DNA of 64,000 nt from Oceanobacillus oncorhynchi (lineage in GTDB: Bacteria; Bacillota; Bacilli; Bacillales; Amphibacillaceae), in the NCBI RefSeq assembly GCF_000821065.1, contig NZ_CDGG01000001.1:4216001-4280000 (forward strand). The letters run 5' to 3'. The stretch's first letter is position 1. The number at the start of each line of letters is the position of its first letter. Below, piece by piece: positions 44,269 to 54,734 of this stretch. The translations under genes were made by a program, and so were the position numbers. The notes beneath the pieces are model-generated. The model had not been told where the DNA came from. It saw only the letters and a program-made list of their open reading frames with translations, and made no database searches.

Positions 44269-46337
44269 GCAACTTCCTTATATTCACAATTAGAGCATTG
44301 AACTTGCGTTTCTTTTTTACTTTTCTTTTCAACCAGCATGGAGTCACATTTTGGACACGTTCTGGCAATCGGTTTATCCCATGATACAAAATCACATTCC
44401 GGAAATTGGTCACAGCCATAGAAAGTTCTTTTTTTCTTTGATTTCCTTTCTACAACATCCCCCTCTTGACATTTCGGACAAGTGACACCAATTTTCTTTA
44501 AAATCGGTTTTGTATTTCTGCATTCAGGGAAATTGGAGCAAGCTAGAAACTTCCCATAGCGGCCCATTTTATATACCATTTCGTGTCCGCATTCTTCACA
44601 GGTAATTCCGGCAGGCTCATCACGTATTTCTACCTTTTCCATCTCAGCATCTGCTTTTTCAAGCCGTTTGCTGAAGTCCTGGTAGAAATCGTCAATAATT
44701 TGTATCCAGGCTGTTTTCCCTTCCTCAACAGAGTCTAAGTCTGTTTCCATTTTGGCAGTGAATTCTGCATCAATGACTTCAGGGAAAAACTCTTCTACAA
44801 GCTCGCAGACGATGGTTCCAAGCTCCGTTGGCACAAACCGCTTATTATCCATGGATACGTAGCCTCTGCGCTGAATCGTATCCAGCGTTGGTGCATAAGT
44901 AGACGGCCGGCCAATGCCCATTTCTTCCATTGTTTTAACCAGTCTTGCATCAGTATACCGTGGAGGCGGCTGGGTGAAATGTTGATTCGGCTTCACTTCT
45001 TTCGATTCAACTTTCATTCCCTCTTCCAGCTCCGGCAATATTTTATCTTCCTGTTTTTTATTGTCATCGTTGCCTTCCACATAAACTTTCATAAACCCTT
45101 TGAATTTTATCTTTGAACCGGTTGCACGAAACTCCACCCCATTGTTTAACAGGTGGACAGTCATCGTATCCATTACAGCAGGCGCCATTTGACTGGCAAC
45201 AAAGCGTTCCCAGATCAGTTTGTACAAACGCAGCTGATCTCTTGATAAAATATTTTTTAATGCCTTAGGGTCCCGTAAAGTGGAAGTCGGGCGAATGGCT
45301 TCATGGGCATCTTGCGCGCCGCTTTTATTTTTAACAGGGCTTTGCTTGCCAAGATACGTTTCGCCATAGTTCTCTTTGATGTAGCCTTTTACTTCTTCCT
45401 TCGCCCCATCTGAGATTCGTGTGGAATCTGTACGCATATACGTAATTAATCCAGTAATCCCGCCTGAAGAACGCCCTAAATCAATACCTTCATATAATTG
45501 CTGGGCAATCATCATCGTTTTCTTTGCACGGAAGTTAAGTTTTCTTGCTGCTTCCTGTTGAAGGGATGAAGTAGTAAATGGATGTGCTGGATTTCGTTTT
45601 CTTTCTCTTTTTTTCACACTTTGAATGGTGAACTCTTTTCCGTCCAGCTTCTTTTTAACCTCTTCCACATCATCTTTTGTTTTAAGCTTTGTTTTTTTAC
45701 CATTGACACCATAAAAGGCGCCTTCAAATGTTTCGTTTCCTTTTGCAAATAATCCGTCGATAGACCAGTATTCTTCCGGCTGGAAATTCTCAATTTCTTT
45801 TTCTCTATCAATAATCATTTTTAAAGCAACAGACTGTACTCGTCCGGCACTCAATCCTTTTTTCACTTTCTTCCATAGTATAGGACTGATATTATAGCCT
45901 ACTAAACGATCGAGAACGCGGCGGGCCTGTTGCGCATCAACCAAGTCTAAATCTATCGCCCGGGGATTCTTAAAGGATTCTTTAATGGCATCCTTAGTAA
46001 TTTCGTTAAAAACAACCCGGCATTTTGAATTTTCATCCACATTTAAAACATGAGCTAAATGCCATGCAATTGCTTCTCCCTCGCGATCCGGATCGGCTGC
46101 GAGATAGATTTTTTTGGCTTTTTTTGCTGATTTTCTTAAATCTTTAAGTATATCCCCTTTTCCGCGGATAGTAATATACTTTAATTTATAATTTTCCTCA
46201 ACGTCTACTCCCATTTGACTTTTTGGCAAATCGCGAAGATGCCCCATGGAAGCTTTTACTGTATATTTTTTTCCTAAATACCGTTCAATCGTCTTTGCTT
46301 TCGCTGGCGACTCAACGATAACGAGATAATCTGACAT
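44259..46337 (-). CDS. topA: DNA topoisomerase I
   Basis: A 692-residue type IA enzyme that relaxes negative supercoils. Toprim domain ([32 protein letters not shown]), catalytic Y300 in [14 protein letters not shown], the [16 protein letters not shown] and [14 protein letters not shown] motifs, and three C-terminal four-cysteine zinc ribbons ([24 protein letters not shown]). GGGAGG stands before the ATG at 46335-46337. It has its own promoter just after dprA. Confidence 0.98.
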   Translation of the reverse strand: MSDYLVIVESPAKAKTIERYLGKKYTVKASMGHLRDLPKSQMGVDVEENYKLKYITIRGKGDILKDLRKSAKKAKKIYLAADPDREGEAIAWHLAHVLNVDENSKCRVVFNEITKDAIKESFKNPRAIDLDLVDAQQARRVLDRLVGYNISPILWKKVKKGLSAGRVQSVALKMIIDREKEIENFQPEEYWSIDGLFAKGNETFEGAFYGVNGKKTKLKTKDDVEEVKKKLDGKEFTIQSVKKRERKRNPAHPFTTSSLQQEAARKLNFRAKKTMMIAQQLYEGIDLGRSSGGITGLITYMRTDSTRISDGAKEEVKGYIKENYGETYLGKQSPVKNKSGAQDAHEAIRPTSTLRDPKALKNILSRDQLRLYKLIWERFVASQMAPAVMDTMTVHLLNNGVEFRATGSKIKFKGFMKVYVEGNDDNKKQEDKILPELEEGMKVESKEVKPNQHFTQPPPRYTDARLVKTMEEMGIGRPSTYAPTLDTIQRRGYVSMDNKRFVPTELGTIVCELVEEFFPEVIDAEFTAKMETDLDSVEEGKTAWIQIIDDFYQDFSKRLEKADAEMEKVEIRDEPAGITCEECGHEMVYKMGRYGKFLACSNFPECRNTKPILKKIGVTCPKCQEGDVVERKSKKKRTFYGCDQFPECDFVSWDKPIARTCPKCDSMLVEKKSKKETQVQCSNCEYKEVAQK

Positions 46338-46389
46338 GTACGTTCCTCCCATAATGAGGTTGACAATTTACGAATAGAAATCTTTCCTA

Positions 46390-46418
46390 ATACTATAGAT
46401 AGAATACGTTTTTGTCAA
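46390..46418 (-). promoter_or_regulatory. Sigma-A promoter of topA
   Basis: TTGACA (46413-46418, consensus), 17 bp, TAGTAT (46390-46395) on the minus strand, four bases after the dprA stop. Confidence 0.8.
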
Positions 46419-46421
46419 ACA

Positions 46422-47321
46422 CTATTTATTGAATAATCGAAAACTATAATTCCATTCTGTGTAAATATCTTCAGCAGATTGAATTAATTTTGCACCATCC
46501 TGAATAATTCGATTACACCCGGCACATTGTTCCAAAAGCGGATTGCCCGGTACAGCGAACACATCTCTTCCTTGGTCAAGGGCTTGATTCACCGTAATCA
46601 TCGTACCGCTCTTCTTCATTGCTTCTATCACTAAGGTTCCCATTGTCAAGCCACTTATAATTCGATTTCTTTCCGGGAAATGATATTTTTGAGGCGGTGC
46701 GTCTGGCGGGTATTCAGATAAAGCCAGTCCTTGCTTTACAATCTTTTGATAAAGCGGCAAATGCTCTCTTGGGTAAATGGATCGAAAGCCGCCGCCTAAA
46801 ACAGCAATCGTATTTCCCTGCCGTTTCAGTGTCAGCCGATGTGCCATACTGTCAACACCTCTTGCCATTCCACTGACAATCACCCATTTCGCATCAATAA
46901 GAGGCGCAATCGCCATAAATAGCTTTCCAAAGGCCTCATTTGACGGATTTCTTGTACCGATAACGCTGAGCATCGGCTGCTTTGCTAAAAGATCCAGATT
47001 TCCTGAACCATATAAAACGAGGGGTGCGTCTTTAATTGTATTTAACATAGAGGGATAATATTCGTCAACTATTGTGATGATATGAAAATCTCTAGATTCT
47101 TCCAATATCTTCTTTTTTAATTGCGGATTATGAAGGTCTTTCAAGAGGGTTTGTGCTTTTTGATGAGGAATTCGAATAATTTGTGACAATTCGTACGGGG
47201 ACAGCTGATAAATCTTTTTTAGTTCAGGATCTGTTCGTACCCACTTGCGTATAAAAGTACGTGTAGCATAACGGCACCGGCTGAGATGAATAAAATCCAG
47301 CCGATCAAAAAGATAATTCAA
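46422..47321 (-). CDS. dprA: DNA processing protein DprA
   Basis: A 299-residue protein that loads RecA on incoming single-stranded DNA during transformation. N-terminal helical domain, then a Rossmann-like core: GSGNLDLLAKQPMLSVIGTRNPS, WVIVSGMARGVDSMAHRLTLKRQGNTIAVLGGGFRSIYP, FPERNRIISGL, EAMKKSGTMITVNQALDQGRDVFAVPGNPL. The optional C-terminal winged helix is absent, as in B. subtilis. It lies between the sucCD terminator and topA. Confidence 0.97.
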   Translation of the reverse strand: MNYLFDRLDFIHLSRCRYATRTFIRKWVRTDPELKKIYQLSPYELSQIIRIPHQKAQTLLKDLHNPQLKKKILEESRDFHIITIVDEYYPSMLNTIKDAPLVLYGSGNLDLLAKQPMLSVIGTRNPSNEAFGKLFMAIAPLIDAKWVIVSGMARGVDSMAHRLTLKRQGNTIAVLGGGFRSIYPREHLPLYQKIVKQGLALSEYPPDAPPQKYHFPERNRIISGLTMGTLVIEAMKKSGTMITVNQALDQGRDVFAVPGNPLLEQCAGCNRIIQDGAKLIQSAEDIYTEWNYSFRLFNK

Positions 47322-47370
47322 TCCATATCCTTCCCTTCCTACTTAATTGAGGCTGAAAAACCCGGACAAA

Positions 47371-47407
47371 ATTCTACTTCCTTCTATATTATAGAAGGAA
47401 GTAGAAT
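47371..47407 (-). terminator. Intrinsic terminator after sucD
   Basis: A perfect 17-bp stem ATTCTACTTCCTTCTAT/ATAGAAGGAAGTAGAAT with a three-base loop, followed by TTTTGTCC in the minus-strand transcript. Confidence 0.85.
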
Positions 47408-47442
47408 CCTCTGCCCAGGTACCTTAAAGTACTTCAACATGC

Positions 47443-48345
47443 TTAATGCGTTTTACATTTTTCCTCTAAACCATTTTCTTTCAATGCTTCAATCATTGTT
47501 TCTCCCATAACAGAAGGAGTTGCAGCTACTTTAATTCCGCAGGATTCCATTACACGGATTTTTTCATCAGCTGTTCCTTTTCCTCCGGAGATAATAGCAC
47601 CGGCATGTCCCATACGTTTTCCTGGAGGTGCTGTTGCTCCGCCGATAAATCCGACTACGGGCTTCGTCATATTCGCTTTCACCCACTCAGCAGCTTCTTC
47701 TTCCGCGGTACCGCCGATTTCACCGATCATAATAACAGCCTCCGTTTCAGAGTCTTTGTTAAATTCTTCTAGTACATCAATAAAGTTTGTCCCGTTAACC
47801 GGGTCGCCGCCAATACCGACAGCAGTTGTCTGTCCATAACCAGCTTCGGACAATTGATGAACAGCTTCATACGTCAATGTACCAGAGCGGGATACCACGC
47901 CGATATGCCCTTTTTTATGGATATATCCTGGCATAATCCCAATTTTTGTTTCATCTGCTGTAATCACACCAGGGCAGTTTGGCCCAACAAGGCGTGTTTT
48001 CTTGCCTTCCATATAGCGTTTCACTTTCACCATATCCATTACCGGAATATGTTCTGTAATACAGATAACTAAATCAAGCTCTGCATCTGTTGCTTCGATG
48101 ATAGCATCTGCAGCAAAAGGTGCCGGTACATAGATAACAGATGCGGTTGCTCCAGTAGCTTTTACAGCATCATCAACTGTGTTAAAAACAGGAACTCCTT
48201 CTACTTCTGTACCTGCTTTTTTCGGTGTTACCCCGCCAACAATTTTTGTACCATATTCCAGCATTTGTTTTGTATGGAAACGTGCAGTTCCACCTGTAAT
48301 TCCTTGGACTATTACTTTTGTATCTTTATTAATATAAACACTCAT
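47443..48345 (-). CDS. sucD: Succinate-CoA ligase alpha subunit
   Basis: A 300-residue subunit of the TCA-cycle enzyme that makes succinate plus ATP or GTP from succinyl-CoA. CoA-binding [35 protein letters not shown], and the phosphohistidine H248 in [18 protein letters not shown]. Follows sucC by 62 bp and ends in a strong terminator. Confidence 0.98.
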   Translation of the reverse strand: MSVYINKDTKVIVQGITGGTARFHTKQMLEYGTKIVGGVTPKKAGTEVEGVPVFNTVDDAVKATGATASVIYVPAPFAADAIIEATDAELDLVICITEHIPVMDMVKVKRYMEGKKTRLVGPNCPGVITADETKIGIMPGYIHKKGHIGVVSRSGTLTYEAVHQLSEAGYGQTTAVGIGGDPVNGTNFIDVLEEFNKDSETEAVIMIGEIGGTAEEEAAEWVKANMTKPVVGFIGGATAPPGKRMGHAGAIISGGKGTADEKIRVMESCGIKVAATPSVMGETMIEALKENGLEEKCKTH

Positions 48346-48407
48346 TATAAGTCCGCCCTTTCCTATTTTTACGTCCTCTATTTGTAAGTCAATACACGGT
48401 AACTGCT

Positions 48408-49568
48408 TTACTTCACTGCAGCAACAATTTTCTCTGCGCCGTCTGCCATAGAGGTTGCAGAAGTAATATTTAGACCTGATTCATCTAAAATTTCTTTGCC
48501 CCGCTCTACGTTTGTACCTTCTAAGCGGACAACTAATGGTATAGTCAAGCCAATTTGCTTCGTTGCTTCTACAACACCTTCAGCAATAACATCACATTTC
48601 ATAATTCCGCCAAAAATGTTTACAAAAATTCCTTTTACATTTTTATCTGAAAGAATGATTTTAAATGCTTCGGTTACTTTTTCGGCTGTAGCACCGCCCC
48701 CTACATCAAGGAAGTTAGCCGGATCGCCGCCATAATGCTTAATAATATCCATTGTAGACATTGCTAAGCCGGCGCCGTTTACCATACACCCGATGTTTCC
48801 GTCTAATGAAACATAGCTTAAGTCATATTTAGAAGCTTGGATTTCTTTCTCGTCTTCCTCGCCTAAGTCACGCAGTTCTGCAATTTCTGGTTGACGATAG
48901 AGTGCGTTATCATCAAAGTTTAATTTTGCATCCAACGCAAGAACTTCGTTATCACCTGTAGTTACAAGCGGGTTAATTTCTGCGATAGAGCAATCTTTTG
49001 CAACAAAAGCATCATATAGTGCAGTCATAAATTTAACTGCTTTACCCAGTAATTCATCCGGAATATTAATATTGAATGCTAGTCTTCTAGCTTGATAAGG
49101 TGATAAACCAACAACAGGGTCAATCACTTCTTTAAAGATTTTTTCAGGTGTTGCTTCTGCCACCTCTTCAATTTCTGTACCGCCTTCTTCAGACGCCATC
49201 ATAACAACTCTTGATGTGGCACGGTCAAGAACTACCCCTACGTAATATTCTTTCTGAATATCACAGCCTTCTTCAATAAGTAAACGTTTTACTTCTGTGC
49301 CGTCAGGTCCGTTCTGATGTGTTACAAGCGTTTTCCCTAAAATTTCATCCGCATATGTACGAACTTCCTCCAGACTCTTTGCTACCTTTACCCCGCCGGC
49401 TTTACCGCGTCCACCTGCATGGATTTGCGCCTTGACAACGGTTACAGACGAGCCAAGCTTTTCCGCAGCTTCTACAGCTTCGTCTACAGAATAAGCAACA
49501 TGACCGTTCGGAACGTTTACACCAAATTCTCGTAAAACTTGTTTACCTTGGTACTCATGAATGTTCAT
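48408..49568 (-). CDS. sucC: Succinate-CoA ligase beta subunit
   Basis: A 386-residue ATP-grasp subunit: [79 protein letters not shown] and [17 protein letters not shown]. The frame is open eight codons upstream, but AGGAGG lies between that ATG and the ATG at 49566-49568, which I use. It has its own sigma-A promoter. Confidence 0.98.
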   Translation of the reverse strand: MNIHEYQGKQVLREFGVNVPNGHVAYSVDEAVEAAEKLGSSVTVVKAQIHAGGRGKAGGVKVAKSLEEVRTYADEILGKTLVTHQNGPDGTEVKRLLIEEGCDIQKEYYVGVVLDRATSRVVMMASEEGGTEIEEVAEATPEKIFKEVIDPVVGLSPYQARRLAFNINIPDELLGKAVKFMTALYDAFVAKDCSIAEINPLVTTGDNEVLALDAKLNFDDNALYRQPEIAELRDLGEEDEKEIQASKYDLSYVSLDGNIGCMVNGAGLAMSTMDIIKHYGGDPANFLDVGGGATAEKVTEAFKIILSDKNVKGIFVNIFGGIMKCDVIAEGVVEATKQIGLTIPLVVRLEGTNVERGKEILDESGLNITSATSMADGAEKIVAAVK

Positions 49569-49601
49569 CTTCCATCCTCCTATCAAAATCAATGCACTAC
49601 T

Positions 49602-49630
49602 ATTGTATTAAAAATATAGGAAATAAACAA
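49602..49630 (-). promoter_or_regulatory. Sigma-A promoter of sucCD
   Basis: TTGTTT (49625-49630), 17 bp, TACAAT (49602-49607) on the minus strand, 33 bp before the sucC start codon. Confidence 0.75.
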
Positions 49631-49729
49631 GAAATAGGGAACATAAAAATCAATATTATTTCTTAACCCGCCAAAAGTATGGACACCGTTGTAAAATAGA
49701 AAATGAATGGTTCCTGACTAAACTCTTAT

Positions 49730-50008
49730 TCACCTATTCTCTATTCCAGTTTGTTTATCTGCCCGATAGATAAAAGCAAACACTTCTGACACTACCTGAA
49801 ATAACTCCTCTGGAATCTGTTCATTGATATTTAATTCAGCCAGTACCTCGACTAAGGAAGGGTCTTCTAAAATTGGTATATCATGCGCCTCTGCCCGCTC
49901 AATAATTTCTTCTGCAACAAAGCCTTTTCCTGAAGCCATTACTCTTGGTGCATCGTCCATACTCTGCTCATAGCTTAAGGCAACTGCTTTTTTTCGTTTT
50001 TCATTCAT
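49730..50008 (-). CDS. ylqH: YlqH, FlhB C-terminal-domain-like protein
   Basis: A 92-residue protein that aligns with the end of FlhB: KKAVALSYEQSMDDAPRVMASGKGFVAEEIIERAEAHDIPILEDPSLVEVLAELNINEQIPEELFQVVSEVFAFIYR against FlhB AIAIKYDEAKAEAPFVIAKGTDSIAQRIKE and so on. It begins just where FlhB would be after cleavage at NPTH, and has neither the motif nor membrane segments. It overlaps the ylqG stop by four bases. Role unknown; a partner for the FliK-like YlqG is a reasonable inference. Confidence 0.88.
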   Translation of the reverse strand: MNEKRKKAVALSYEQSMDDAPRVMASGKGFVAEEIIERAEAHDIPILEDPSLVEVLAELNINEQIPEELFQVVSEVFAFIYRADKQTGIENR

Positions 50009-52182
50009 ACTCGAAAATCCACCTTTCCAGAACCAGGCCTTTCCTCAGCAGTTTTTATTGCCTGACGCTGTTGTTTTTCTGCTTCCGTATAGGGCTTGCA
50101 GGTAACTGATGCCACGTGATAATCCATGCTTTCTAATGCTTCCTGCAGATTAGGACGAAGCTTTTCCACCAGCACCGGGGTTGTAGCCTGATCGTTATAG
50201 ATGGTGATAGACAGTGATTTTTTTTGAACATGCAGATCAACAATGGTTTCTTTCATTCCGTGCAGATTCAGGTCAAAAATAATACGGCAATGCTCCGGAT
50301 CAATCCTCCCGTCAGCAGTCTTCTTGCCCTCAAAATGCAAATCGATATCCTTGGATACCCCCAATTTTTGTCCAGGTATCTGTATATTAGCCTGAATAAA
50401 ATAACTGCTGTCATTCATGTTATTTAATTGTATGCCATTTAAAAAATGAACCACCTGCTGTGCGTTATCCCTGCTGATTCCACCACTGCTGCTCTGAAGC
50501 ATTTCTAGTAATAAGTGTTTGAACTGCATCGTGTTTGCATCATCTGTTTTCAACGAATTTTCAGCATTCAGTCCGGCATCGCGGAGAACCCACTGCATTT
50601 GCTGCAGGAACTGTTCTTTAGGATCATGGATGGTATTTTCATTTGAAGCTATCCATATATTTATGAACCGCTGCAGTGCCTGATAGGTTTTCGGTTCGGC
50701 CAAAGCTTCCAGTAATGAACGCACGGTGCCGCTCTCCTGGGTAACCGGTGATTGATTGGCGAAATACTGCGGAAACTCAGCAGCCAGAGTTGACTTGGGC
50801 TGTACTGCAGCATTGTTTCCTTGCATCAGTGCTCCTTGTAACGCTTTAGCTTCAGTCATTAATTGCTTTTGATTGCCTAAAATAGACTGAATCTGCTCCT
50901 TTACTCCTTCGAAACTGCTTGTAAATGGCGCGGTTACTGGCCCTTGATTTTGTGATACAGGCGGGTTCCATTGCTTTAATGCATTTATCCAGCTTTGTTT
51001 ATCCAGGGCTTTGGAAACCATTCCTAAGTTTTGCAAAAGAGGAAACAGTACTGGTTTCTCAGCTTGTGCATCGGCTGTCAGTACAATTCTCATCGCTCTT
51101 TCATTCGAAGTTCCCAAAATATTCGAGAACCGTTCTAACATTGGAAAATTTTTAGAATCAGATAAAGCCTCGATAATTTGACGGACATTTCCTTCATTTC
51201 CTAATCCTTTATCTGAAAAAGATTGCGGAAACTGCGCTTCTATACTCTGCTTCATCAGTGCTGCCGTGTTATTGCCTTGTTGTAGTACAGGCTTCGCTTC
51301 TGCTGTCAGCTGCTGCTGAGTAGCTAAAATAGATTGAATCTTCCCCTTTATTTCTTCCAAACCAGCTGTAAATGGAGCTGAAGCCGCCGCTTGATTGGGC
51401 GGCGTTTGTGTAACAGGTGAATTCCATTGCTGCAAAATATTTGTCCATGCCTGTCTGTCCAGTCCTTTAGAAACGAAGCCGAGGCTTTGAAGCAGCGGAA
51501 ATAAAACAGGCTTTGCAGCTTGAGCATCGGCACTCAAAATGGCACGCACAGCGCTTTGTTCAGAAGGAAAACCTTTAAGTATGTGTTCCAGGCTAGCCCG
51601 CAACATCGGCTGCTGGCCGGGAAGAAGGGAACTTTCCAGCGACGCTAAGCTCTCACTAAAATTGCCGTTTTGAAACGCCTGCACTGCTTGGAATGAAGCT
51701 GGCGTTACCGGGATACGCATTTTCATTAACTCCATAAGAATAGGCTGTGCTTGCTTCTGTGAGATTTTGTTATCCTGAATATACTGCATTGCCTGCATCA
51801 AATCACTTCTCTGCATGGGCACTTGTTCTCCGACAAGCGCACTGGCCAGCTGGAACGATAATTTATTTTCTTTGATGCCAAGCTGCTGGAGAAGATGACG
51901 AGTCATCTGCTGCCCATTATGCTGCTCACCAGTCATTACTTTTAATTCAGGCATCTTCCCTTCATGGGATGTTACTTGAAAAAAATATTTTCCGCCCACA
52001 GAAAGAGAAGCCTTCAGCTGGGCAATTAGCTGGCTGCCCTGAATTTGAATGGCTGCTCGTTGATTTGGAAAAAGCTGCTTTACTGTTCCTTGTAAAATAT
52101 CCCCTGTCTTCAGATTATGAAGCAGATTCGCCTTGGAAGGATGCAGTAATTTAGCCGCCTTTACATTGTCTTGAATCCGCAT
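50005..52182 (-). CDS. ylqG: YlqG, FliK-like protein with internal tandem duplication
   Basis: A 725-residue glutamine-rich, mostly helical protein without membrane segments. Residues 211-361 and 363-515 are a tandem repeat (DAQAAKPVLFPLLQSLG / DAQAEKPVLFPLLQNLG, then NSPVTQ / NPPVSQ and so on). The C-terminal part (about 590-700) has the pattern of a FliK C-terminal domain: FDLNLHGMKETIVDLHVQKKSLSITIYN and RPNLQEALESMDYHVASV. It is markedly longer than B. subtilis YlqG as I remember it, which the duplication would explain. It is coupled to ylqH and separate from fla/che. Confidence 0.78.
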   Translation of the reverse strand: MRIQDNVKAAKLLHPSKANLLHNLKTGDILQGTVKQLFPNQRAAIQIQGSQLIAQLKASLSVGGKYFFQVTSHEGKMPELKVMTGEQHNGQQMTRHLLQQLGIKENKLSFQLASALVGEQVPMQRSDLMQAMQYIQDNKISQKQAQPILMELMKMRIPVTPASFQAVQAFQNGNFSESLASLESSLLPGQQPMLRASLEHILKGFPSEQSAVRAILSADAQAAKPVLFPLLQSLGFVSKGLDRQAWTNILQQWNSPVTQTPPNQAAASAPFTAGLEEIKGKIQSILATQQQLTAEAKPVLQQGNNTAALMKQSIEAQFPQSFSDKGLGNEGNVRQIIEALSDSKNFPMLERFSNILGTSNERAMRIVLTADAQAEKPVLFPLLQNLGMVSKALDKQSWINALKQWNPPVSQNQGPVTAPFTSSFEGVKEQIQSILGNQKQLMTEAKALQGALMQGNNAAVQPKSTLAAEFPQYFANQSPVTQESGTVRSLLEALAEPKTYQALQRFINIWIASNENTIHDPKEQFLQQMQWVLRDAGLNAENSLKTDDANTMQFKHLLLEMLQSSSGGISRDNAQQVVHFLNGIQLNNMNDSSYFIQANIQIPGQKLGVSKDIDLHFEGKKTADGRIDPEHCRIIFDLNLHGMKETIVDLHVQKKSLSITIYNDQATTPVLVEKLRPNLQEALESMDYHVASVTCKPYTEAEKQQRQAIKTAEERPGSGKVDFRV

Positions 52183-52203
52183 AGGCTCTCCTCTTTTTCT
52201 TTA

Positions 52204-52974
52204 TCATTTTCCCATTGTTTTTATTGGTGCAAATGATGTTCTATGGTAAGGCGTCACCCCAAATTGATTCAGCCCTTCTAAATGTGCTTTGGTCCCGTAT
52301 CCCATATTTTTATCAAAATCATAGCCGGGATATTTCTTATGTAATTCCTTCATATACTGATCACGGGCTACCTTTGCCAAAACACTGGCAGCCGCAATAC
52401 TGACGCTTGACGCATCTCCCTTGATAATCGCTTCCTGAGAACAGGTTAAGCCGGGCAAATGAACTGCATCAACCAGTACATGCTCAGGAGATGGAGTCAG
52501 CCCTGATAACGCATCATACATTGCTTTTTTGGTTGCTTCATAAATATTAATCGTATCTATAGTCTGATTATCTATAAATGAAATATGATAGCTGACAGCA
52601 TGCTCTTTGATATAGGTGCTGTATTCTTCCCTTACGTTTTCTTTTAGTTTCTTGGAGTCATTTAACCCGATTAATTGAAAATCTTTTGGAAGAATCACAG
52701 CAGCTGCTACAACAGGACCTGCAAGCGGACCTCTGCCGACTTCATCCACACCTGCTATATTTTCTATTCCATTCATATATGCATTGTTCTCATAGCGCTG
52801 CATATCAGCAAACTGTTTAATTAAACGTTTTTCACGCTCTTGTTTACGCTGATAGGATTGTACCAGTGTCTGAACGCCTTTCCTTTCGTCTTGAAGAATT
52901 ACTTCCCATTCTTCTGCTGTCAGGGTACCTTCTTTAAGTAACCCTTTAATTTCTGCGATTGATTGCTTTTTCAT
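52204..52974 (-). CDS. rnhB: Ribonuclease HII
   Basis: A 256-residue type 2 RNase H that nicks at ribonucleotides in DNA. Active site D77/E78 in AGVDEVGRGPLAGPVVAAAVILP, later LVDAVHLPG and KGDASSVSIAAASVLAKVARDQ, and DFDKNMGYGTKAHLEGL. The ATG at 52972-52974 gives the usual length; an upstream in-frame ATG adds ten residues and lacks a ribosome binding site. Confidence 0.95.
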   Translation of the reverse strand: MKKQSIAEIKGLLKEGTLTAEEWEVILQDERKGVQTLVQSYQRKQEREKRLIKQFADMQRYENNAYMNGIENIAGVDEVGRGPLAGPVVAAAVILPKDFQLIGLNDSKKLKENVREEYSTYIKEHAVSYHISFIDNQTIDTINIYEATKKAMYDALSGLTPSPEHVLVDAVHLPGLTCSQEAIIKGDASSVSIAAASVLAKVARDQYMKELHKKYPGYDFDKNMGYGTKAHLEGLNQFGVTPYHRTSFAPIKTMGK

Positions 52975-53050
52975 ACCTATCCTGCTTTCTTTTATTATCG
53001 TCATTTTATCAAACTTGTTAAGCTATCTTTTTAAACATCTTCTATAAATA

Positions 53051-53085
53051 TGAAAATAGCCTACAAAGAAAATCCCTTGCAGGCT
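53051..53085 (-). terminator. Intrinsic terminator after rbgA
   Basis: AGCCTGCAA pairs with TTGTAGGCT (one G-T) with an AT-rich loop, followed by ATTTTCA on the minus strand, 13 bp after the rbgA stop. Confidence 0.7.
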
Positions 53086-53097
53086 GTTAAATATATT

Positions 53098-53937
53098 TTA
53101 TGGCTGTTCCAAAGTGAACTTGCCTAATTTTCCTGTTCTTAAATCTTGAAGAACGATATCGGATACTTTATCAAAATTCACATGACCGCCGCTTTCTAAT
53201 GCGCCTCTTTTTCTGCCGATACCCTCAAATAGTTCTACCATGTCCGTACTATCTTCTACAGCATAGCGTTCCTTCAGGTAATTCGGATATTCTTCAAATA
53301 AGAAGCGAATAACAAAGGCTGTAATATCCTGAAGAGGAAGCAGCTGGTCTTTTATTGTTCCGATTGCCGCCAGCCGGTATCCTACAGCCTCTTCTTCAAA
53401 TTTCGGCCATAAAATACCTGGTGTATCCAGTAATTCGAAGTCTTTCTTTATTTTAATCCATAATTGCTGTTTAGTAATTCCGGGACGATCTCCCGTCTTC
53501 GCAATTTTTTTATTGGCAAGCCGGTTAATCAAAGTAGATTTCCCCACATTCGGGATACCAACGATCATTGCTCTGGCTGGTCTCGGCTTAATTCCTTTCG
53601 CCTTCAGCTTGTCCATCTTTTCTTGTCCCATTGCTTTGGCCAGCTGAACAACCTGCTGTATATCTCCTTTTTGATTCACATCGACCGCTGCAGCCTGTAT
53701 CCCCTGCTCCTGATAACCTGCTATCCATTCAGCTGTTTTCGCAGGGTCAGCTAAATCTTTTTTCATCAGTAAGACAAGCTTAGGTTTTTGCCCTAAAACC
53801 TCTTGCAGCATCGGGTTTTGCGAGGAGTACGGTGCTCTTGCATCAACCAGTTCAATGACAAAGTCAACAAGCTTTAATTGCTCCTGTACTTCTCTGCGCG
53901 CCTTCGCCATATGACCGGGAAACCACTGTATAGGCAT
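53098..53937 (-). CDS. rbgA: Ribosome biogenesis GTPase RbgA (YlqF)
   Basis: A 279-residue circularly permuted GTPase needed for late 50S assembly. Motif order is G4 (LLMKKDLADP), G1 (GIPNVGKSTLINRL), G2/G3 (TGDRPGITKQQLWIKI, LLDTPGILWPKFEEE), followed by an ANTAR-like C-terminal domain. N-terminal FPGHMAKARREVQEQLKLVDFVIELVDARAP is diagnostic. It lies 15 bp after lepB. Confidence 0.97.
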   Translation of the reverse strand: MPIQWFPGHMAKARREVQEQLKLVDFVIELVDARAPYSSQNPMLQEVLGQKPKLVLLMKKDLADPAKTAEWIAGYQEQGIQAAAVDVNQKGDIQQVVQLAKAMGQEKMDKLKAKGIKPRPARAMIVGIPNVGKSTLINRLANKKIAKTGDRPGITKQQLWIKIKKDFELLDTPGILWPKFEEEAVGYRLAAIGTIKDQLLPLQDITAFVIRFLFEEYPNYLKERYAVEDSTDMVELFEGIGRKRGALESGGHVNFDKVSDIVLQDLRTGKLGKFTLEQP

Positions 53938-53952
53938 ATTTTTTCACCTTCC

Positions 53953-54501
53953 TTATTCACTAAAGTGTATACGATTCAATGGCCAGTAGACCAGACTTGC
54001 CTCTCCGACTACCTCATCCATCGGTACTACTCCGATAATTCGGCTGTCTGTTGAGTTGCTCCGATTATCGCCTAGTACGAATACGGAATCCTCAGGAACC
54101 ACTTCATAGCCTTCTTCCAATTCTTCCAGTTCGAAATCATTTGTAAAGACCTGATCATTTAAGAACGGCTCATCTACCGGTTCCCCATCGATATACAGTA
54201 CATTATCTCTCACTGCTACATGCTCTCCAGGCAGTCCAATAACACGCTTAATAAAATCATTTTGCTCAGGAGCATGGAACACAACAATGTCAAAACGATC
54301 TGGTTCTCCAAGCGTATAATTAATTTTATTAACAATCATTTGATCACGGTCATGCAAGGTTGGCAGCATCGATGGTCCTTCTACAACGATAGGCGCAAAT
54401 AAGAACATCCGCACTAAGAACACAAAACCTACAGCAAGAAGGATAGCTTTTATCCACTCCAACCACTCATTCTTTTTCTTTTTTTGCTCTTTCTCTGTCA
54501 T
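53953..54501 (-). CDS. lepB: Type I signal peptidase
   Basis: A 182-residue membrane-anchored serine protease that removes secretory signal peptides. One membrane helix (about 17-37), catalytic S44 (VEGPSMLPTL) and K85 (FIKRVIGLPGEHV), and the box GDNRSNSTDSR. The signal-peptidase gene between rplS and rbgA is not at this place in B. subtilis, but is common in related genera. Several signal peptidase paralogues are usual in the family, so I use the general symbol. Confidence 0.95.
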   Translation of the reverse strand: MTEKEQKKKKNEWLEWIKAILLAVGFVFLVRMFLFAPIVVEGPSMLPTLHDRDQMIVNKINYTLGEPDRFDIVVFHAPEQNDFIKRVIGLPGEHVAVRDNVLYIDGEPVDEPFLNDQVFTNDFELEELEEGYEVVPEDSVFVLGDNRSNSTDSRIIGVVPMDEVVGEASLVYWPLNRIHFSE

Positions 54502-54595
54502 CTGATTTCCTCCGATAACTTCAGTCTACCTTATATTGTAGCTAGTAAGTGTTAGATAAACAAATTCTAAGTAGTATTATTTTTATTAAAGTGCC

Positions 54596-54718
54596 TGTTC
54601 AAAAGTTCGATAAATAGGACCAGTCAGCTAAGAACGCGACGTCCTGAGACTGCGATTTTAGTAAAAGTTCGTCTAATCACCGTGTTATTTTTATTCCTTT
54701 TTATTGGACTTTTTGAAC
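54596..54718. repeat. Dispersed MITE-like repeat, short copy
   Basis: A 123-bp relative of the 227-bp element at 6669-6895, with ends TGTTCAAAAGTTCG and GGACTTTTTGAAC. The inner ~110 bp of the long copy are absent exactly between its two GCGGTT direct repeats; about ten extra bases lie near the right end (TATTCCTTTT). Located between lepB and rplS. Confidence 0.75.
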
Positions 54719-54734
54719 GTTCTCTTTAAGAATG

